DNA of 64,000 nucleotides, taken from an uncultured Candidatus Nitrosopumilus sp. GTDB lineage: Archaea > Thermoproteota > Nitrososphaeria > Nitrososphaerales > Nitrosopumilaceae. The stretch's first letter is position 1. Every line of letters starts with the position of its first letter. Under the pieces are notes generated by a model. The model was not told where the DNA came from. It did not search any database and worked only from the letters and a program-made list of their open reading frames with translations. Location: the NCBI GenBank assembly GCA_905612485.1, contig CAJQSE010000026.1:40050-104049 (forward strand), given 5' to 3'. Shown here piece by piece: positions 1 through 8,687 of this stretch. Position numbers and translations under genes: made by a program.

Positions 1-2
1 CT

Positions 3-866
3 TTACTTCAAGAAAAAAAATATTCAGTTGTAGTTGCAGCTGCTGATACTTTTAGAGCTGGTGCTATAGAGCAATTACGAGAACACACTAATCGTTTAAA
101 TCTAAAACTTGTTGCACAAAATTATGAATCTGATCCTGCAGCTGTTGCTCGTGATGCTGTTCTATATGCAAAATCTCACAAAACAGATTGTGTATTAATT
201 GATACTGCAGGCAGGATGCAAACAAGTAAAAATTTGATGGAACAAATTGAAAAAATTATTAAAGTTGTAAACCCTGATATGACTATTTTTGTTGGTGATT
301 CCTTAGCTGGTAATGATACTGTAAATCAAGCACGTGAATTTCATAAATACGTAAAGTTTGATGGTTCCATTTTAACTAAAAGTGATGCTGATGCAAAAGG
401 TGGTGCTGCATTATCTATTGCAAAAGTTACATCTACCCCTGTTCTTTATTTGGGTACTGGACAAGAATATTCTGATTTAAAATCTTTTGATAAAGACATC
501 TTTTTGGAAACTGTATTTGGTTCATTAGGTGATGTAAAAATAGAAAAAATTGATGTATCTACACCAGAACCTGAACCAACATCAGAACCTGAACCAACAC
601 CTAAACCTATCTCTGATGATCCATTTTATGGAATCAAGGATAATGAAATTGCAAAATATTCTGATTTATTTGACATACCTCCACCAGAATCTGATGCTAA
701 AGCCATCAAGTTAGGCAATAAAATTCGTCAATGGATTAAAGATGGTAAACCTAAACCTGGAGAATCTAAAGTAATTTCATTTAATGATGAAGCAGAGATA
801 CATAAACAAGATAAAGAAGAAGAATCTAAAAAGAAACGAGGATTATTTGGACGGTTTAAAAAATGA
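3..866 (+). CDS. ftsY: FtsY, signal recognition particle receptor GTPase (5' end cut by window)
   Basis: SRP-receptor GTPase that docks SRP-bound ribosomes at the membrane and hands them to SecY. The reading frame is open from base 3, so the N-terminal domain and P-loop lie outside the window. Visible parts are the DTFRAGAIEQL segment, DTAGR (G3, visible residues about 67-71), TKSDADAKGG (G4, about 125) and the closing LGTGQEYSDLKSFD. The GTPase fold should end near visible residue 176. About 110 further residues follow: a PEPEPTSEPEPTPKP linker, a short folded-looking stretch, and a basic end KKKRGLFGRFKK. FtsY usually carries its acidic extension at the N terminus, so this tail is unusual. 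The last 4 bases overlap argF. Confidence 0.93.
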   Translation, partial: LLQEKKYSVVVAAADTFRAGAIEQLREHTNRLNLKLVAQNYESDPAAVARDAVLYAKSHKTDCVLIDTAGRMQTSKNLMEQIEKIIKVVNPDMTIFVGDSLAGNDTVNQAREFHKYVKFDGSILTKSDADAKGGAALSIAKVTSTPVLYLGTGQEYSDLKSFDKDIFLETVFGSLGDVKIEKIDVSTPEPEPTSEPEPTPKPISDDPFYGIKDNEIAKYSDLFDIPPPESDAKAIKLGNKIRQWIKDGKPKPGESKVISFNDEAEIHKQDKEEESKKKRGLFGRFKK

Positions 867-1777
867 AAATTAAAACAAAAGATTTACTTACATTAGCGGA
901 ATTAACTCCAAAAGAATTTTTGGGATTAATTGATCATTCCATTAAATTAAAAAAAGAATTAAAAAAAGGTGGAAACAAACCTGTCTTAAAAAATAAAACA
1001 CTAACAATGATTTTTCAAAAACCTTCAACTCGAACACGTGTAAGTTTTGAAATAGGAATGTATCAGTTAGGAGGCCATACAATTAATTTATCATTAAATG
1101 ATACACAACTATCTCGTGGTGAATCAGTTGAAGATACTGCAAAAACTCTTTCACGATATACTGATTGTATAATGGCTCGTGTTTATGATCATTCTTTACT
1201 TGATAAATTATCTGAACATGCAAGTGTTCCTGTAATTAATGGATTATCTGATTCATTTCACCCTTGTCAGATTTTGGCAGATTTTATGACAATTAAAGAA
1301 AAGAAAAAAACCCTCAAGGGATTAAAAATTGCTTGGATTGGAGATGGCAATAATGTATGCAATTCAATGATTTATGGTGCAGCTTTATCTGGTGCTAAAA
1401 TGTCTATTGCAACTCCTAAAGGATTTGAACCAAACAAATCAACTGTTAAAGTCTCTCAAAATTTAACTGATATTGAATTAACTATTGATCCACTAACAGC
1501 AGCTAAAAATGCTGATGTGGTTGTAACTGATACTTACTCTTCAATTCATAATAACGATTCAAAAAGAATCAAAAAATTTATTCCAAAATACCAAGTTAAT
1601 AATAAAATCATGAACCTTGCAAAGAAAAATGCGATCTTTTTACATTGTCTTCCTGCAAAACGTGATCAAGAAGTTACTTCATCTGTAATAGATGGACCTC
1701 AATCTGTAGTTTGGGATGAGGCAGAAAATAGACTTCATACTCAGAAAGCTTTGCTTTGTGCATTACTTCACGCTTAA
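863..1777 (+). CDS. argF: Ornithine carbamoyltransferase
   Basis: Makes citrulline from ornithine and carbamoyl phosphate in cytosolic arginine synthesis. The carbamoyl-phosphate loop STRTR is at residues 55-59, followed by the HPCQ motif near 135 and the HCLP ornithine-binding motif near 262. The length of 304 aa is normal for the family. The HCLP loop favours ornithine over aspartate carbamoyltransferase. The start overlaps the ftsY stop (ATGA), so the two are probably co-transcribed. Its place between ftsY and ribosomal genes is not the usual archaeal context. Confidence 0.95.
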   Translation: MKIKTKDLLTLAELTPKEFLGLIDHSIKLKKELKKGGNKPVLKNKTLTMIFQKPSTRTRVSFEIGMYQLGGHTINLSLNDTQLSRGESVEDTAKTLSRYTDCIMARVYDHSLLDKLSEHASVPVINGLSDSFHPCQILADFMTIKEKKKTLKGLKIAWIGDGNNVCNSMIYGAALSGAKMSIATPKGFEPNKSTVKVSQNLTDIELTIDPLTAAKNADVVVTDTYSSIHNNDSKRIKKFIPKYQVNNKIMNLAKKNAIFLHCLPAKRDQEVTSSVIDGPQSVVWDEAENRLHTQKALLCALLHA

Positions 1778-1779
1778 CG

Positions 1780-1787
1780 TATATAAT
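1780..1787 (+). promoter_or_regulatory. TATA box for the rpl18 ribosomal unit
   Basis: TATATAAT lies 27-34 bases before the rpl18 ATG. That is the archaeal TATA-to-start distance expected for a transcript with almost no leader. It suggests that the ribosomal genes begin a new transcription unit here rather than reading through from argF. Confidence 0.6.
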
Positions 1788-1813
1788 AGCAGTTTCAAAG
1801 TCAGATCCTGTAG

Positions 1814-2296
1814 ATGGCCTATTCAAAAATATTGAGACGACTTAGAGAGCAAAAGACCAATTATAGAAAACGTGGTACCATGTTGATGGGTAAGCGTGCT
1901 TTCATTACTGTAAATATTTCAAATGAGAATACACAAGTTCAAGTTCTTAAACCTGGCATGACTGGTGACACTGTTGTTGCATCTGCACATTCTAGATATT
2001 TACTTGAAAAAGGTTGGAAAGGTTCTAGAAAAAGTGTACCTGCAGCATATCTTACTGGCTATTTGGCAGGTAAGAAAGCATTAGGTAAAGGTGCAAAAGA
2101 TGCAATTATGTATACTGGTACTAAACGATATACACAAAGAATGGCAGCAGCTTTGAAGGGAGTTATTGATGCTGGTCTTCAAGTTCCTGCTGACTCTGAA
2201 TCATTTCCTGCTGATGAAAGAATCAATGGTGACCATCTTACTGTTAAAAATGAAGTTTCTAAAATTAAATCTGCAATAGATAGTGAGGTCAAATAG
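1814..2296 (+). CDS. rpl18: Large ribosomal subunit protein uL18
   Basis: Binds 5S rRNA in the central protuberance of the large subunit. The 160-aa protein has the archaeal L18 pattern: an N-terminal YRKRGTMLMGKR region, then the TGYLAGKKALGKGAKDAIMYTG core. It is the first gene of the local ribosomal unit and follows a TATA box almost directly. In most archaea rpl6, rpl32e and rpl19e precede it; here argF does, so the cluster is broken at this point. Rps5 follows after two bases. Confidence 0.96.
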   Translation: MAYSKILRRLREQKTNYRKRGTMLMGKRAFITVNISNENTQVQVLKPGMTGDTVVASAHSRYLLEKGWKGSRKSVPAAYLTGYLAGKKALGKGAKDAIMYTGTKRYTQRMAAALKGVIDAGLQVPADSESFPADERINGDHLTVKNEVSKIKSAIDSEVK

Positions 2297-2298
2297 AA

Positions 2299-3027
2299 AT
2301 GAGTCAAACAGCACAATCTAAACCCGGACAATCTAAACCCGGACAAGGCGGAAGAGGAAGAGGTCCACCAGTATATGGACGCGGTCCACCTGGAGCAGCA
2401 GCTACACGTCCTAGAAGACCTCGAAGAGAACCTGAAGTAGAAATTTGGGTCCCAAAAACTATTTTGGGACAAAAAGTTGAATCTGGAGAAATTACTTCTA
2501 TTGAAGAAATTCTAGAATCTGGGTTAAGAATTCAAGAATCTGGAATTATTAAAAAATTATTACCTGATTTAAAAAGTGAAGTTGTTGATGTAGGTATTAT
2601 TCAAAAAATGACGTCCAATGGACAATCTACAAGATTCAAAGCAATTGTTGCAGCAGGAAATGAAAATGGTTATTTAGGAATTGGTCAAGGAAAATCAAAA
2701 CAAATGAGAATTGCTATTGAAAAAGCAACTAGTCAAGCTTTTCTAAATATACAACCAATTAAAATGGGATGTGGTAGTTGGGAATGTAAATGTGATCAAA
2801 AACATTCTGTTCCATTCAAAGTAAAAGGAAAAGGTGGAAGTGTAACTATTGAAATTATTCCTGGACCTCGTGGTTTGGGTCTTGTTGCAGGTGGAAAAAT
2901 TAAGAGATTATTAGAATTAGCAGGTCTTAAGGATGCATGGACTACCGCAAAAGGTTCTACTCCTACAATGAACTCAACTTCAAAAGCCGTACTGGATTGT
3001 CTTAGACAGACATTCAGTCAGGGATGA
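2299..3027 (+). CDS. rps5: Small ribosomal subunit protein uS5
   Basis: S5 of the small subunit, which acts in decoding fidelity and mRNA entry. The core from about residue 45 has the S5 double-stranded RNA-binding domain and the GNENGYLGIGQGKSKQ and GPRGLGLVAGGKIK segments. An N-terminal tail of about 40 residues is rich in Gly, Pro and Arg and probably disordered. A GAGGTCA ribosome-binding site precedes the ATG. The end overlaps the rpl30 region. Confidence 0.96.
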   Translation: MSQTAQSKPGQSKPGQGGRGRGPPVYGRGPPGAAATRPRRPRREPEVEIWVPKTILGQKVESGEITSIEEILESGLRIQESGIIKKLLPDLKSEVVDVGIIQKMTSNGQSTRFKAIVAAGNENGYLGIGQGKSKQMRIAIEKATSQAFLNIQPIKMGCGSWECKCDQKHSVPFKVKGKGGSVTIEIIPGPRGLGLVAGGKIKRLLELAGLKDAWTTAKGSTPTMNSTSKAVLDCLRQTFSQG

Positions 3028-3032
3028 TAAAA

Positions 3033-3500
3033 ATGGTAAATGCCTATCTTGTTGTTAGAATTAAAGGTCAAGCCGATTGTCCGTATTGGGCTACAACTAC
3101 TATGACTTTATTAAAATTAGATAAAAAATACCGTGCAACAATCTTACCTGCCAAAGATAATACTTTGGGAATGTTAAAAAAAGTACAACATTATGTTTCT
3201 TGGATTGAAATTGATGCATCTTTAGCACAAGAATTAATTGAAAAGAAAGCCAGAAAAGGTGGTTATCAAAAAATTACTGATGAAGATCTAAAAGAACTTG
3301 GATTTGCAAATACTGCAGAACTTGGAACTGCTTTGGCTGATGGAAAAGCTACATTATCAAAATTATCCCCACTAAAACCTTGGTTTGCTTTAGCACCTCC
3401 AGTACATGGATTCAAAAGAAGTACCAAGAAACTATATGGACAAAAAGGAGTTCTTGGCGCTAACAAAGAACTTGATACTATTGTTAGGAGAATGATTTAA
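3033..3500 (+). CDS. rpl30: Large ribosomal subunit protein uL30
   Basis: Archaeal-length L30 (155 aa) with the AYLVVRIKGQAD start, an IEIDASLAQELIEKKA middle and the FKRSTKKLYGQKGVLG end. I chose ATG 3033 over the track's ATG 3024. GGGATGAT stands about 4-5 bases before 3033 as a ribosome-binding site, while 3024 would overlap the rps5 stop and add only MIK. Either start gives the same mature core. Confidence 0.93.
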   Translation: MVNAYLVVRIKGQADCPYWATTTMTLLKLDKKYRATILPAKDNTLGMLKKVQHYVSWIEIDASLAQELIEKKARKGGYQKITDEDLKELGFANTAELGTALADGKATLSKLSPLKPWFALAPPVHGFKRSTKKLYGQKGVLGANKELDTIVRRMI

Positions 3501-3501
3501 C

Positions 3502-3948
3502 ATGGCAACTAGATTACGAAAAACTCGAAGACTTAGAGGTGGCAGACACATGGGATGGGGCCAGGTAGGTCAACACCGTGCAAGCGGTCACAAAGGTGGT
3601 CTTGGAGTTACGGGTTTTCAAAAACATCATTACAGTAGTTTGTTAAAAGATGAACCAGATCACTATGGTCATGAATCAAGTAAACCACCTCATCCAAATA
3701 TTACAAAAAAATGGACTAGTGTAAGAGACCTAGATGATTTATTCACTAAATTTGGTAAAGAAGAAAGTGGGAAAAAAGTCGTAGACCTTGAAAGTGCAGG
3801 ATACGAAAAACTTCTTGGTGGTGGAAAAATCACTAATGCTTATTCTGTAAAAGTAGGAAACTTTACTGCATCAGCTGAAGAAAAATTAAAAGCTGTTGGT
3901 GGAGAAATTTTTCAATCTAAAACAGAAGAAAAAACAGCTGAGGCTTAG
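3502..3948 (+). CDS. rpl15: Large ribosomal subunit protein uL15
   Basis: L15, a 23S rRNA-binding protein with a long basic, Gly-rich N-terminal extension (RKTRRLRGGRHMGWGQVGQH). The C-terminal part (SAGYEKLLGGGKITNAYSV) is the globular L15 domain. At 148 aa it has the normal archaeal length. GGAGAATGAT precedes the ATG. SecY follows 10 bases downstream, the conserved spc order. Confidence 0.96.
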   Translation: MATRLRKTRRLRGGRHMGWGQVGQHRASGHKGGLGVTGFQKHHYSSLLKDEPDHYGHESSKPPHPNITKKWTSVRDLDDLFTKFGKEESGKKVVDLESAGYEKLLGGGKITNAYSVKVGNFTASAEEKLKAVGGEIFQSKTEEKTAEA

Positions 3949-3958
3949 GTAACTGAAA

Positions 3959-5392
3959 ATGGCTGAAGGTACTTTAACTTCTATAATTAGAAAAATGGTT
4001 TTCAAAGCAGAACCCTACTTACCCCAAGTTCCAAAACCAAAAAAGAAAATTCCATTACAGACTAGATTACTTTGGTGTGGTGTTGCATTACTTATCTACA
4101 TGGTAATGGGACAAACTCCACTATTTGGAGCAACAGCTCCTGAATTTGATTTTCTAGCATTTGCTAGGGTTATTTTTGCATCCCAACAAGGTACTTTGGT
4201 TGAATTAGGAATTGGGCCGATTGTAACTTCTGGACTCTTGATGCAATTGTTGAGAGGTTCTGATATTTTGAAATTTGATTTCAAGAAACCAGAAGAAAGA
4301 GGCATTTTTCAAACCGCAACAAAAATGGTAACTTACGTTGTAATTGTAGCTGAATCTATTGTTTATGCTGTAGCAGTTTATGGTAGTGCTACATCTGAAC
4401 CGTATGTTCTGTATGTGATAATAGGGCAGTTGATGGCGGCGTCGATCATAATTATGTTCTTAGATGAATTAATCCAAAAAGGTTGGGGACTTGGTAGTGG
4501 AATCAGTTTATTCATTATGGCCGGTGTTGCTCAACAAATTCTTTGGAGTCTGCTTAGTCCGTTACCTGCGGGTGATGGTGGAATGATTGGTATTATTCCA
4601 TATCTTATAGAATCAATAATTGGTAGTGGTGATTTAGGAAATGTATTATTCCGTTCAAATCAACTGCCGAGTATTTTTGGACTTTGTCTTACTGCTGGAA
4701 TAATTTTGATACTTGTATTTACTCAAGGTATGAAAATTGAAATCCCAATTGTTTCTACAAAATATAGAGGATTCCAGGCTGTTTATCCTATCAAATTGAT
4801 GTATGTTTCTAATATTCCAGTAATTTTAGCATCTGCATTAACTGCAAACGCTGTGTTTGTATTCCAAATGATTTGGTCAAACTTTAACCCGCGTAACAAT
4901 AATTTCTTTGTGAATTTTATAGCGCAATTTGATCCTACTAGTCCGTCTACTCCAATTGGTGGACTTATTTACTATGTCACACCACCACGTGGTTTAGATG
5001 TTGCAGCCTTAGATCCAATGCGTGCAGTAGGATATGTTTTATTTATGATTGGAATTGTAGTTGTATTTGGTAAACTATGGGTTGAACTTGGTGGTTTATC
5101 GCCAAAGAGTGCAGCTCAAAACTTACTTGATGCAGATGTACAAATTCCTGGATTTAGAAGATCAAACAAACCAGTTGAAGCATTACTAAACAAGTACATT
5201 CCATCTGTTACAATTCTTGGCTCTATGATTTTGGGTCTCTTAGCAGGAGTATCTGATGTTCTTGGTGTATTTGGATCTGGAATTGGAGTGTTACTTATGG
5301 TGGATATTATGATTAATTATTACACACAATTAGTTAGAGAACAAGTAGAAGTTGTTATGCCGCGGTTGGGTGCCATACTTGGTAGAAAATAA
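3959..5392 (+). CDS. secY: SecY, protein-conducting channel
   Basis: Central pore of the Sec61/SecYEG translocon, the destination of nascent chains brought by SRP and FtsY (ftsY lies at the window start). The 477-aa protein has about ten membrane segments, the plug region after TM1 (GATAPEFDFLAFARVIFASQQG), and the conserved cytosolic loops around KIEIPIVSTKYRGFQAVYPIK and PGFRRSNKPVEALLNKYI. The N-terminal YLPQVPKPKKKIPLQTRLLW start is archaeal. A GGTAACTG ribosome-binding site precedes the ATG. Confidence 0.97.
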   Translation: MAEGTLTSIIRKMVFKAEPYLPQVPKPKKKIPLQTRLLWCGVALLIYMVMGQTPLFGATAPEFDFLAFARVIFASQQGTLVELGIGPIVTSGLLMQLLRGSDILKFDFKKPEERGIFQTATKMVTYVVIVAESIVYAVAVYGSATSEPYVLYVIIGQLMAASIIIMFLDELIQKGWGLGSGISLFIMAGVAQQILWSLLSPLPAGDGGMIGIIPYLIESIIGSGDLGNVLFRSNQLPSIFGLCLTAGIILILVFTQGMKIEIPIVSTKYRGFQAVYPIKLMYVSNIPVILASALTANAVFVFQMIWSNFNPRNNNFFVNFIAQFDPTSPSTPIGGLIYYVTPPRGLDVAALDPMRAVGYVLFMIGIVVVFGKLWVELGGLSPKSAAQNLLDADVQIPGFRRSNKPVEALLNKYIPSVTILGSMILGLLAGVSDVLGVFGSGIGVLLMVDIMINYYTQLVREQVEVVMPRLGAILGRK

Positions 5393-5957
5393 AAAAATCC
5401 TCATGGTTGGAATCCCTGGTGTTGGGAAAAGTACCTTGTTAACAACAATAGTTGAAATCTTAAAGAATCATAAAAAAAATGTAATTGTAATTAATTATGG
5501 AAGTTTAATGTTTGATGTTGCTAAAAAAAATGGATTAAAAGAGAGAGACGATTTAAGAAAATTATCTGTAACTGAACAACAACGTCTTCAAAAAATTGCT
5601 GCAGAAACAATTGCTACTCATAAGGAAGAAATTGTAATCATCGATACTCATGCATTCATTAACTCCCCTGAAGGATATTATCCTGGACTACCTGAACATG
5701 TTTTAAAAATTATCAAACCTAGCAATTTTGTTTCTGTATCTGCAAAGCCTGAAGAGATTTACAATAGAAGAATGAAAGATGACACTCGAAATAGAGATAA
5801 AATAACACTAGCTAACATTAAGAAGGAGCTTGATTATCAAACTGGTATGATTTCTGCATGCGCTGTAATTACTGGCTCCCCAGTTAGACATGTTTTTAAT
5901 AGTGAGGGGAAGATTGATGAGGCAGCAGATAAAATAATCAAGGCAATAGGACTGTAA
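5379..5957 (+). CDS. adkA: Archaeal adenylate kinase
   Basis: Converts AMP + ATP to 2 ADP. The archaeal AdkA type has the P-loop GIPGVGKST and no bacterial LID zinc knuckle. I chose TTG 5379 (reading M-V-E-N-K-K-I-L-M-V-G), which gives 192 aa, the usual AdkA size, and overlaps secY by 14 bases. The track start at 5352 would add nine residues read from the secY coding region. AdkA between secY and the EMC3-like gene is the standard archaeal order. Confidence 0.93.
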   Translation: MVENKKILMVGIPGVGKSTLLTTIVEILKNHKKNVIVINYGSLMFDVAKKNGLKERDDLRKLSVTEQQRLQKIAAETIATHKEEIVIIDTHAFINSPEGYYPGLPEHVLKIIKPSNFVSVSAKPEEIYNRRMKDDTRNRDKITLANIKKELDYQTGMISACAVITGSPVRHVFNSEGKIDEAADKIIKAIGL

Positions 5958-5959
5958 AC

Positions 5960-6592
5960 ATGGATTTTAACTTTATTCTACTCTTTATTGACTCGGCATT
6001 TCTCCAACTACCTGAATTTCTTGGTGGTGAAGGCAGAATGGCACTTGGCAGTGATGACCCTATGGTCAAGGGTTTGATTCTTACTATGTTTGCTGTAACT
6101 GGATTTGGTATTTTGCTTAATATTTTTAATTCTGCAGTTAGAAGAAAAATGGTTGATCAAACTAAACTAAAAAGAATTATGAAGGAAACTAAAGCATGGC
6201 AAAAAGAAAGAATGTCTGCAATGAGAGCTAAAGATCAAGCAAAATCTGCAGAACTAGGAAAAAAATCTTCGTACATGAACAAAATGTCTATGGAGATGAT
6301 GCAAATGAATATGAAACCAATGATGATTACATTTGTACCTTTAATTCTAATCTTTTATCTTGTATTGCCCGTACTATTCTCTTACACTGTAGCTATTTCT
6401 CCAATACCACTTAATGTAATTCCTGGAGATATGTTCCAACTAACTTGTACTGCAGAACAAGCTTTAGATACAACAAACATCTGTTTTGGTAAAGAAAATC
6501 ATATAATGCTTTGGGCTTGGTACTTCCTTTCTTCTATTGCATTTAGTGGAATCATTATGAGACTTACTAAAACCTCAATGGATCTAGGTTGA
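5960..6592 (+). CDS. EMC3/TMCO1 (DUF106) membrane insertase, YidC-like
   Basis: Archaeal member of the Oxa1/YidC/EMC3 superfamily, thought to insert simple membrane proteins. The 210-aa protein has a membrane segment at about 35-53, a highly basic Met-rich cytosolic helical pair (KLKRIMKETKAWQKERMSAM onward, about 58-115), a hydrophobic stretch at about 120-150 and a last one at 183-202. The location directly after secY-adkA is conserved and supports a role beside the translocon. Confidence 0.9.
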   Translation: MDFNFILLFIDSAFLQLPEFLGGEGRMALGSDDPMVKGLILTMFAVTGFGILLNIFNSAVRRKMVDQTKLKRIMKETKAWQKERMSAMRAKDQAKSAELGKKSSYMNKMSMEMMQMNMKPMMITFVPLILIFYLVLPVLFSYTVAISPIPLNVIPGDMFQLTCTAEQALDTTNICFGKENHIMLWAWYFLSSIAFSGIIMRLTKTSMDLG

Positions 6593-7149
6593 CAAAATCT
6601 ATTGTCATATCTGGCCCTCCTGCAGTCGGAAAAACAACTGTTGCTAAAGGATTAGCTAAAGAATTTAATTTTCAATATCTCAGCGGTGGAGATGTTTTAA
6701 AAGAAATGGCCAAAGAACAGGGATTTAATTCTGATGGTGATGATTGGTGGGATACTCCTGAAGGAATGAAATTTTTAAATCAGCGTGAACAAAATTCTGA
6801 ATTTGATAAAAATTTAGATAAAAAATTAACTGACTTGTTTAATCAAGGTGGTATGGTGATTACTAGTTATACATTACCTTGGTTAATTGAAAATGGTGTG
6901 AAAATATGGCTAGAAGGTTCTCATGAGAGTAGTACAAAGAGAATGCAATCTCGAGATAATATGAGTTCAGAAAATGCACATGAGATAACAAAAGCTCGTT
7001 TTGATAAAAATAAAGCATTATACAAAAACCTCTATGGTTTTAGTTTTGGTGAGGATAAAGACGTATTTGATGTAATCATTAATACTGATAATTTAACTGC
7101 GAATCAAGTAATAGATGTTACAACAGAAACTGTGAGAAAACTACTATGA
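6589..7149 (+). CDS. cmk: Cytidylate kinase (archaeal type)
   Basis: Phosphorylates CMP/dCMP. P-loop GPPAVGKTT is at residues 9-17 and the LSGGDVLKEMA segment follows, as in archaeal Cmk. Length 186 aa. The start is TTG within a TTGA overlap with the previous stop, and its end overlaps cbf5, so translation is probably coupled. An archaeal AdkA paralogue is the only real alternative, and that gene is already present upstream. Confidence 0.92.
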   Translation: MTKSIVISGPPAVGKTTVAKGLAKEFNFQYLSGGDVLKEMAKEQGFNSDGDDWWDTPEGMKFLNQREQNSEFDKNLDKKLTDLFNQGGMVITSYTLPWLIENGVKIWLEGSHESSTKRMQSRDNMSSENAHEITKARFDKNKALYKNLYGFSFGEDKDVFDVIINTDNLTANQVIDVTTETVRKLL

Positions 7150-8147
7150 CTCTAAAACAACTTGAGAATCTAATTGAAATTGATCAGGATATTACTGATG
7201 ATGCTTATGGAACATATTATGATAAACGAACTATTGAACAATTATTGAACAATGGACTTATTATTTTAGATAAACCTCCAGGACCTACAAGTCATGAAAC
7301 TGTAGCATGGACAAAACGAATTTTGAAACTTGAAAAGATTGGCCACAGTGGAACTTTGGATCCTCAAGTTTCAGGAGTTCTACCATTAGGATTAGGTGAA
7401 GCAACAAAAGCTCTAGGCGTTTTACTATATGGTCCTAAAGAATATTATGCATTAGGTAGACTGCATTCATTACCATCTAAGGAAAAATTGGCTGAAATAA
7501 TTGAAATGTTTACTGGTGAAATTTTTCAAAAACCACCTCAACGTTCTGCTGTTGTTAGACAAACTAGAACTAGAACTATCTATGAATTAGAAGTAATTGA
7601 ACAAAAAGAAAGATTACTCCTAACTAGGATTTTATGTGAAGCCGGAACTTATATTCGAAAATTATACTATGATATTGGTGAAGTTTTAGGTCCTGGTGGA
7701 ACAATGGTTGAACTTCGAAGAAGTAGGGTGGATCAATTTCATGAAAAAGATGGCTTAGTAACTTTGCATGAATTAGCTAATGCATTTGCCATCTGGGAAG
7801 AAAAAAAAGATGATAGCAAATTAATGGGAATGATAAAACCAGTTGAATTTGCTCTAAGTGAATTAAAGTCTGTAGTAATTCGTGATTCAGCAGTTGATGC
7901 AATGTGCCATGGGGCTCAACTTGCAATTCCTGGTGTTTTACAAATATCTTCATATTTGAAAGCAGGTGATATTGTTGGAATTTATACGCAAAAAGGTGAA
8001 GCTGTTGCATTAGCTGAATCCACAATGGATGAGGAAGAGATTCGTGATGCTACAAAGGGATATGCATTTGTCACAAAGAGAATAATCATGGCTCCAAATA
8101 CATATCCAAAAAAATGGCGAACAAAACCTATTGCTCCAAAGGATTAA
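7146..8147 (+). CDS. cbf5: Cbf5/TruB, tRNA and rRNA pseudouridine synthase
   Basis: Catalytic subunit of H/ACA RNPs, also able to make U55 of tRNA alone. The 333-aa protein has the conserved GHSGTLDPQVSGVLPLGLG motif holding the catalytic Asp, the LDKPPGPTSHE segment, and a C-terminal PUA domain (about 245-320, SAVDAMCHGAQLAIPGVL). The 4-base overlap with cmk and its place at the end of the spc cluster are typical of archaea. Confidence 0.96.
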   Translation: MTLKQLENLIEIDQDITDDAYGTYYDKRTIEQLLNNGLIILDKPPGPTSHETVAWTKRILKLEKIGHSGTLDPQVSGVLPLGLGEATKALGVLLYGPKEYYALGRLHSLPSKEKLAEIIEMFTGEIFQKPPQRSAVVRQTRTRTIYELEVIEQKERLLLTRILCEAGTYIRKLYYDIGEVLGPGGTMVELRRSRVDQFHEKDGLVTLHELANAFAIWEEKKDDSKLMGMIKPVEFALSELKSVVIRDSAVDAMCHGAQLAIPGVLQISSYLKAGDIVGIYTQKGEAVALAESTMDEEEIRDATKGYAFVTKRIIMAPNTYPKKWRTKPIAPKD

Positions 8148-8173
8148 AACATCCTAGATCTATTTTCTAAGAA

Positions 8174-8620
8174 TTGTTAGCAAAAAGTCTCACTATTTTT
8201 ATCACTGTTGGTATAATTGCTGGATTTGGAATTGGTATTTACACAATTGATTATAAAACTAATAACCAATTAGTTTTTGTTGATGGTTCTTCTATTTCTA
8301 TAGTTACTGAAAAATTTGATTTTAAACAAGATGAGTTGATAGAAATTAAAATTATCAATTCTGGAACTAACTCATTAACTTTTTTGAATTCATCATGTGA
8401 TTTGAAAATTACTGGTTTGTTTGGAATTCTAATTTATTCTCCTGTCTACCCTCCCGTATCTTTTACTCTTGATCCTATGGGTGAAGTTATTCTTTCATGG
8501 GATCAAATTAAAAATAATGGTGAATTTGTATCTGATGGTGTTTACAAAATATTTGTACACGGAATTGATTCAGATGGAAATACTGTTGAAAAATCAGCTA
8601 CCGTAAGCATTTGGAAATAA
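8174..8620 (+). CDS. Membrane-anchored hypothetical protein with beta-sandwich-like domain
   Basis: Unassigned. TTG start gives one N-terminal hydrophobic segment (about residues 4-24, SLTIFITVGIIAGFGIGIYTI), so the rest probably lies outside the membrane. That part is rich in short beta-like strands (ELIEIKIINSGTNSLTFL) and has the look of an intracellular-proteinase-inhibitor or DUF4352-like beta sandwich. That likeness is my impression only. The short gap after cbf5 has no clear promoter, so it may be co-transcribed. Confidence 0.6.
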   Translation: MLAKSLTIFITVGIIAGFGIGIYTIDYKTNNQLVFVDGSSISIVTEKFDFKQDELIEIKIINSGTNSLTFLNSSCDLKITGLFGILIYSPVYPPVSFTLDPMGEVILSWDQIKNNGEFVSDGVYKIFVHGIDSDGNTVEKSATVSIWK

Positions 8621-8687
8621 TTTTCCTTCTAGATAATAACACAATTTATAATCACATTTTATGAAATAGAATTGTCGCAAGACTTCT

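Noticed and set aside
2179-2472. 97-aa minus-strand frame rich in Ser/Cys/Arg
   Set aside because: It lies across rpl18 and rps5, both certain on the other strand. Composition is that of an antisense shadow.
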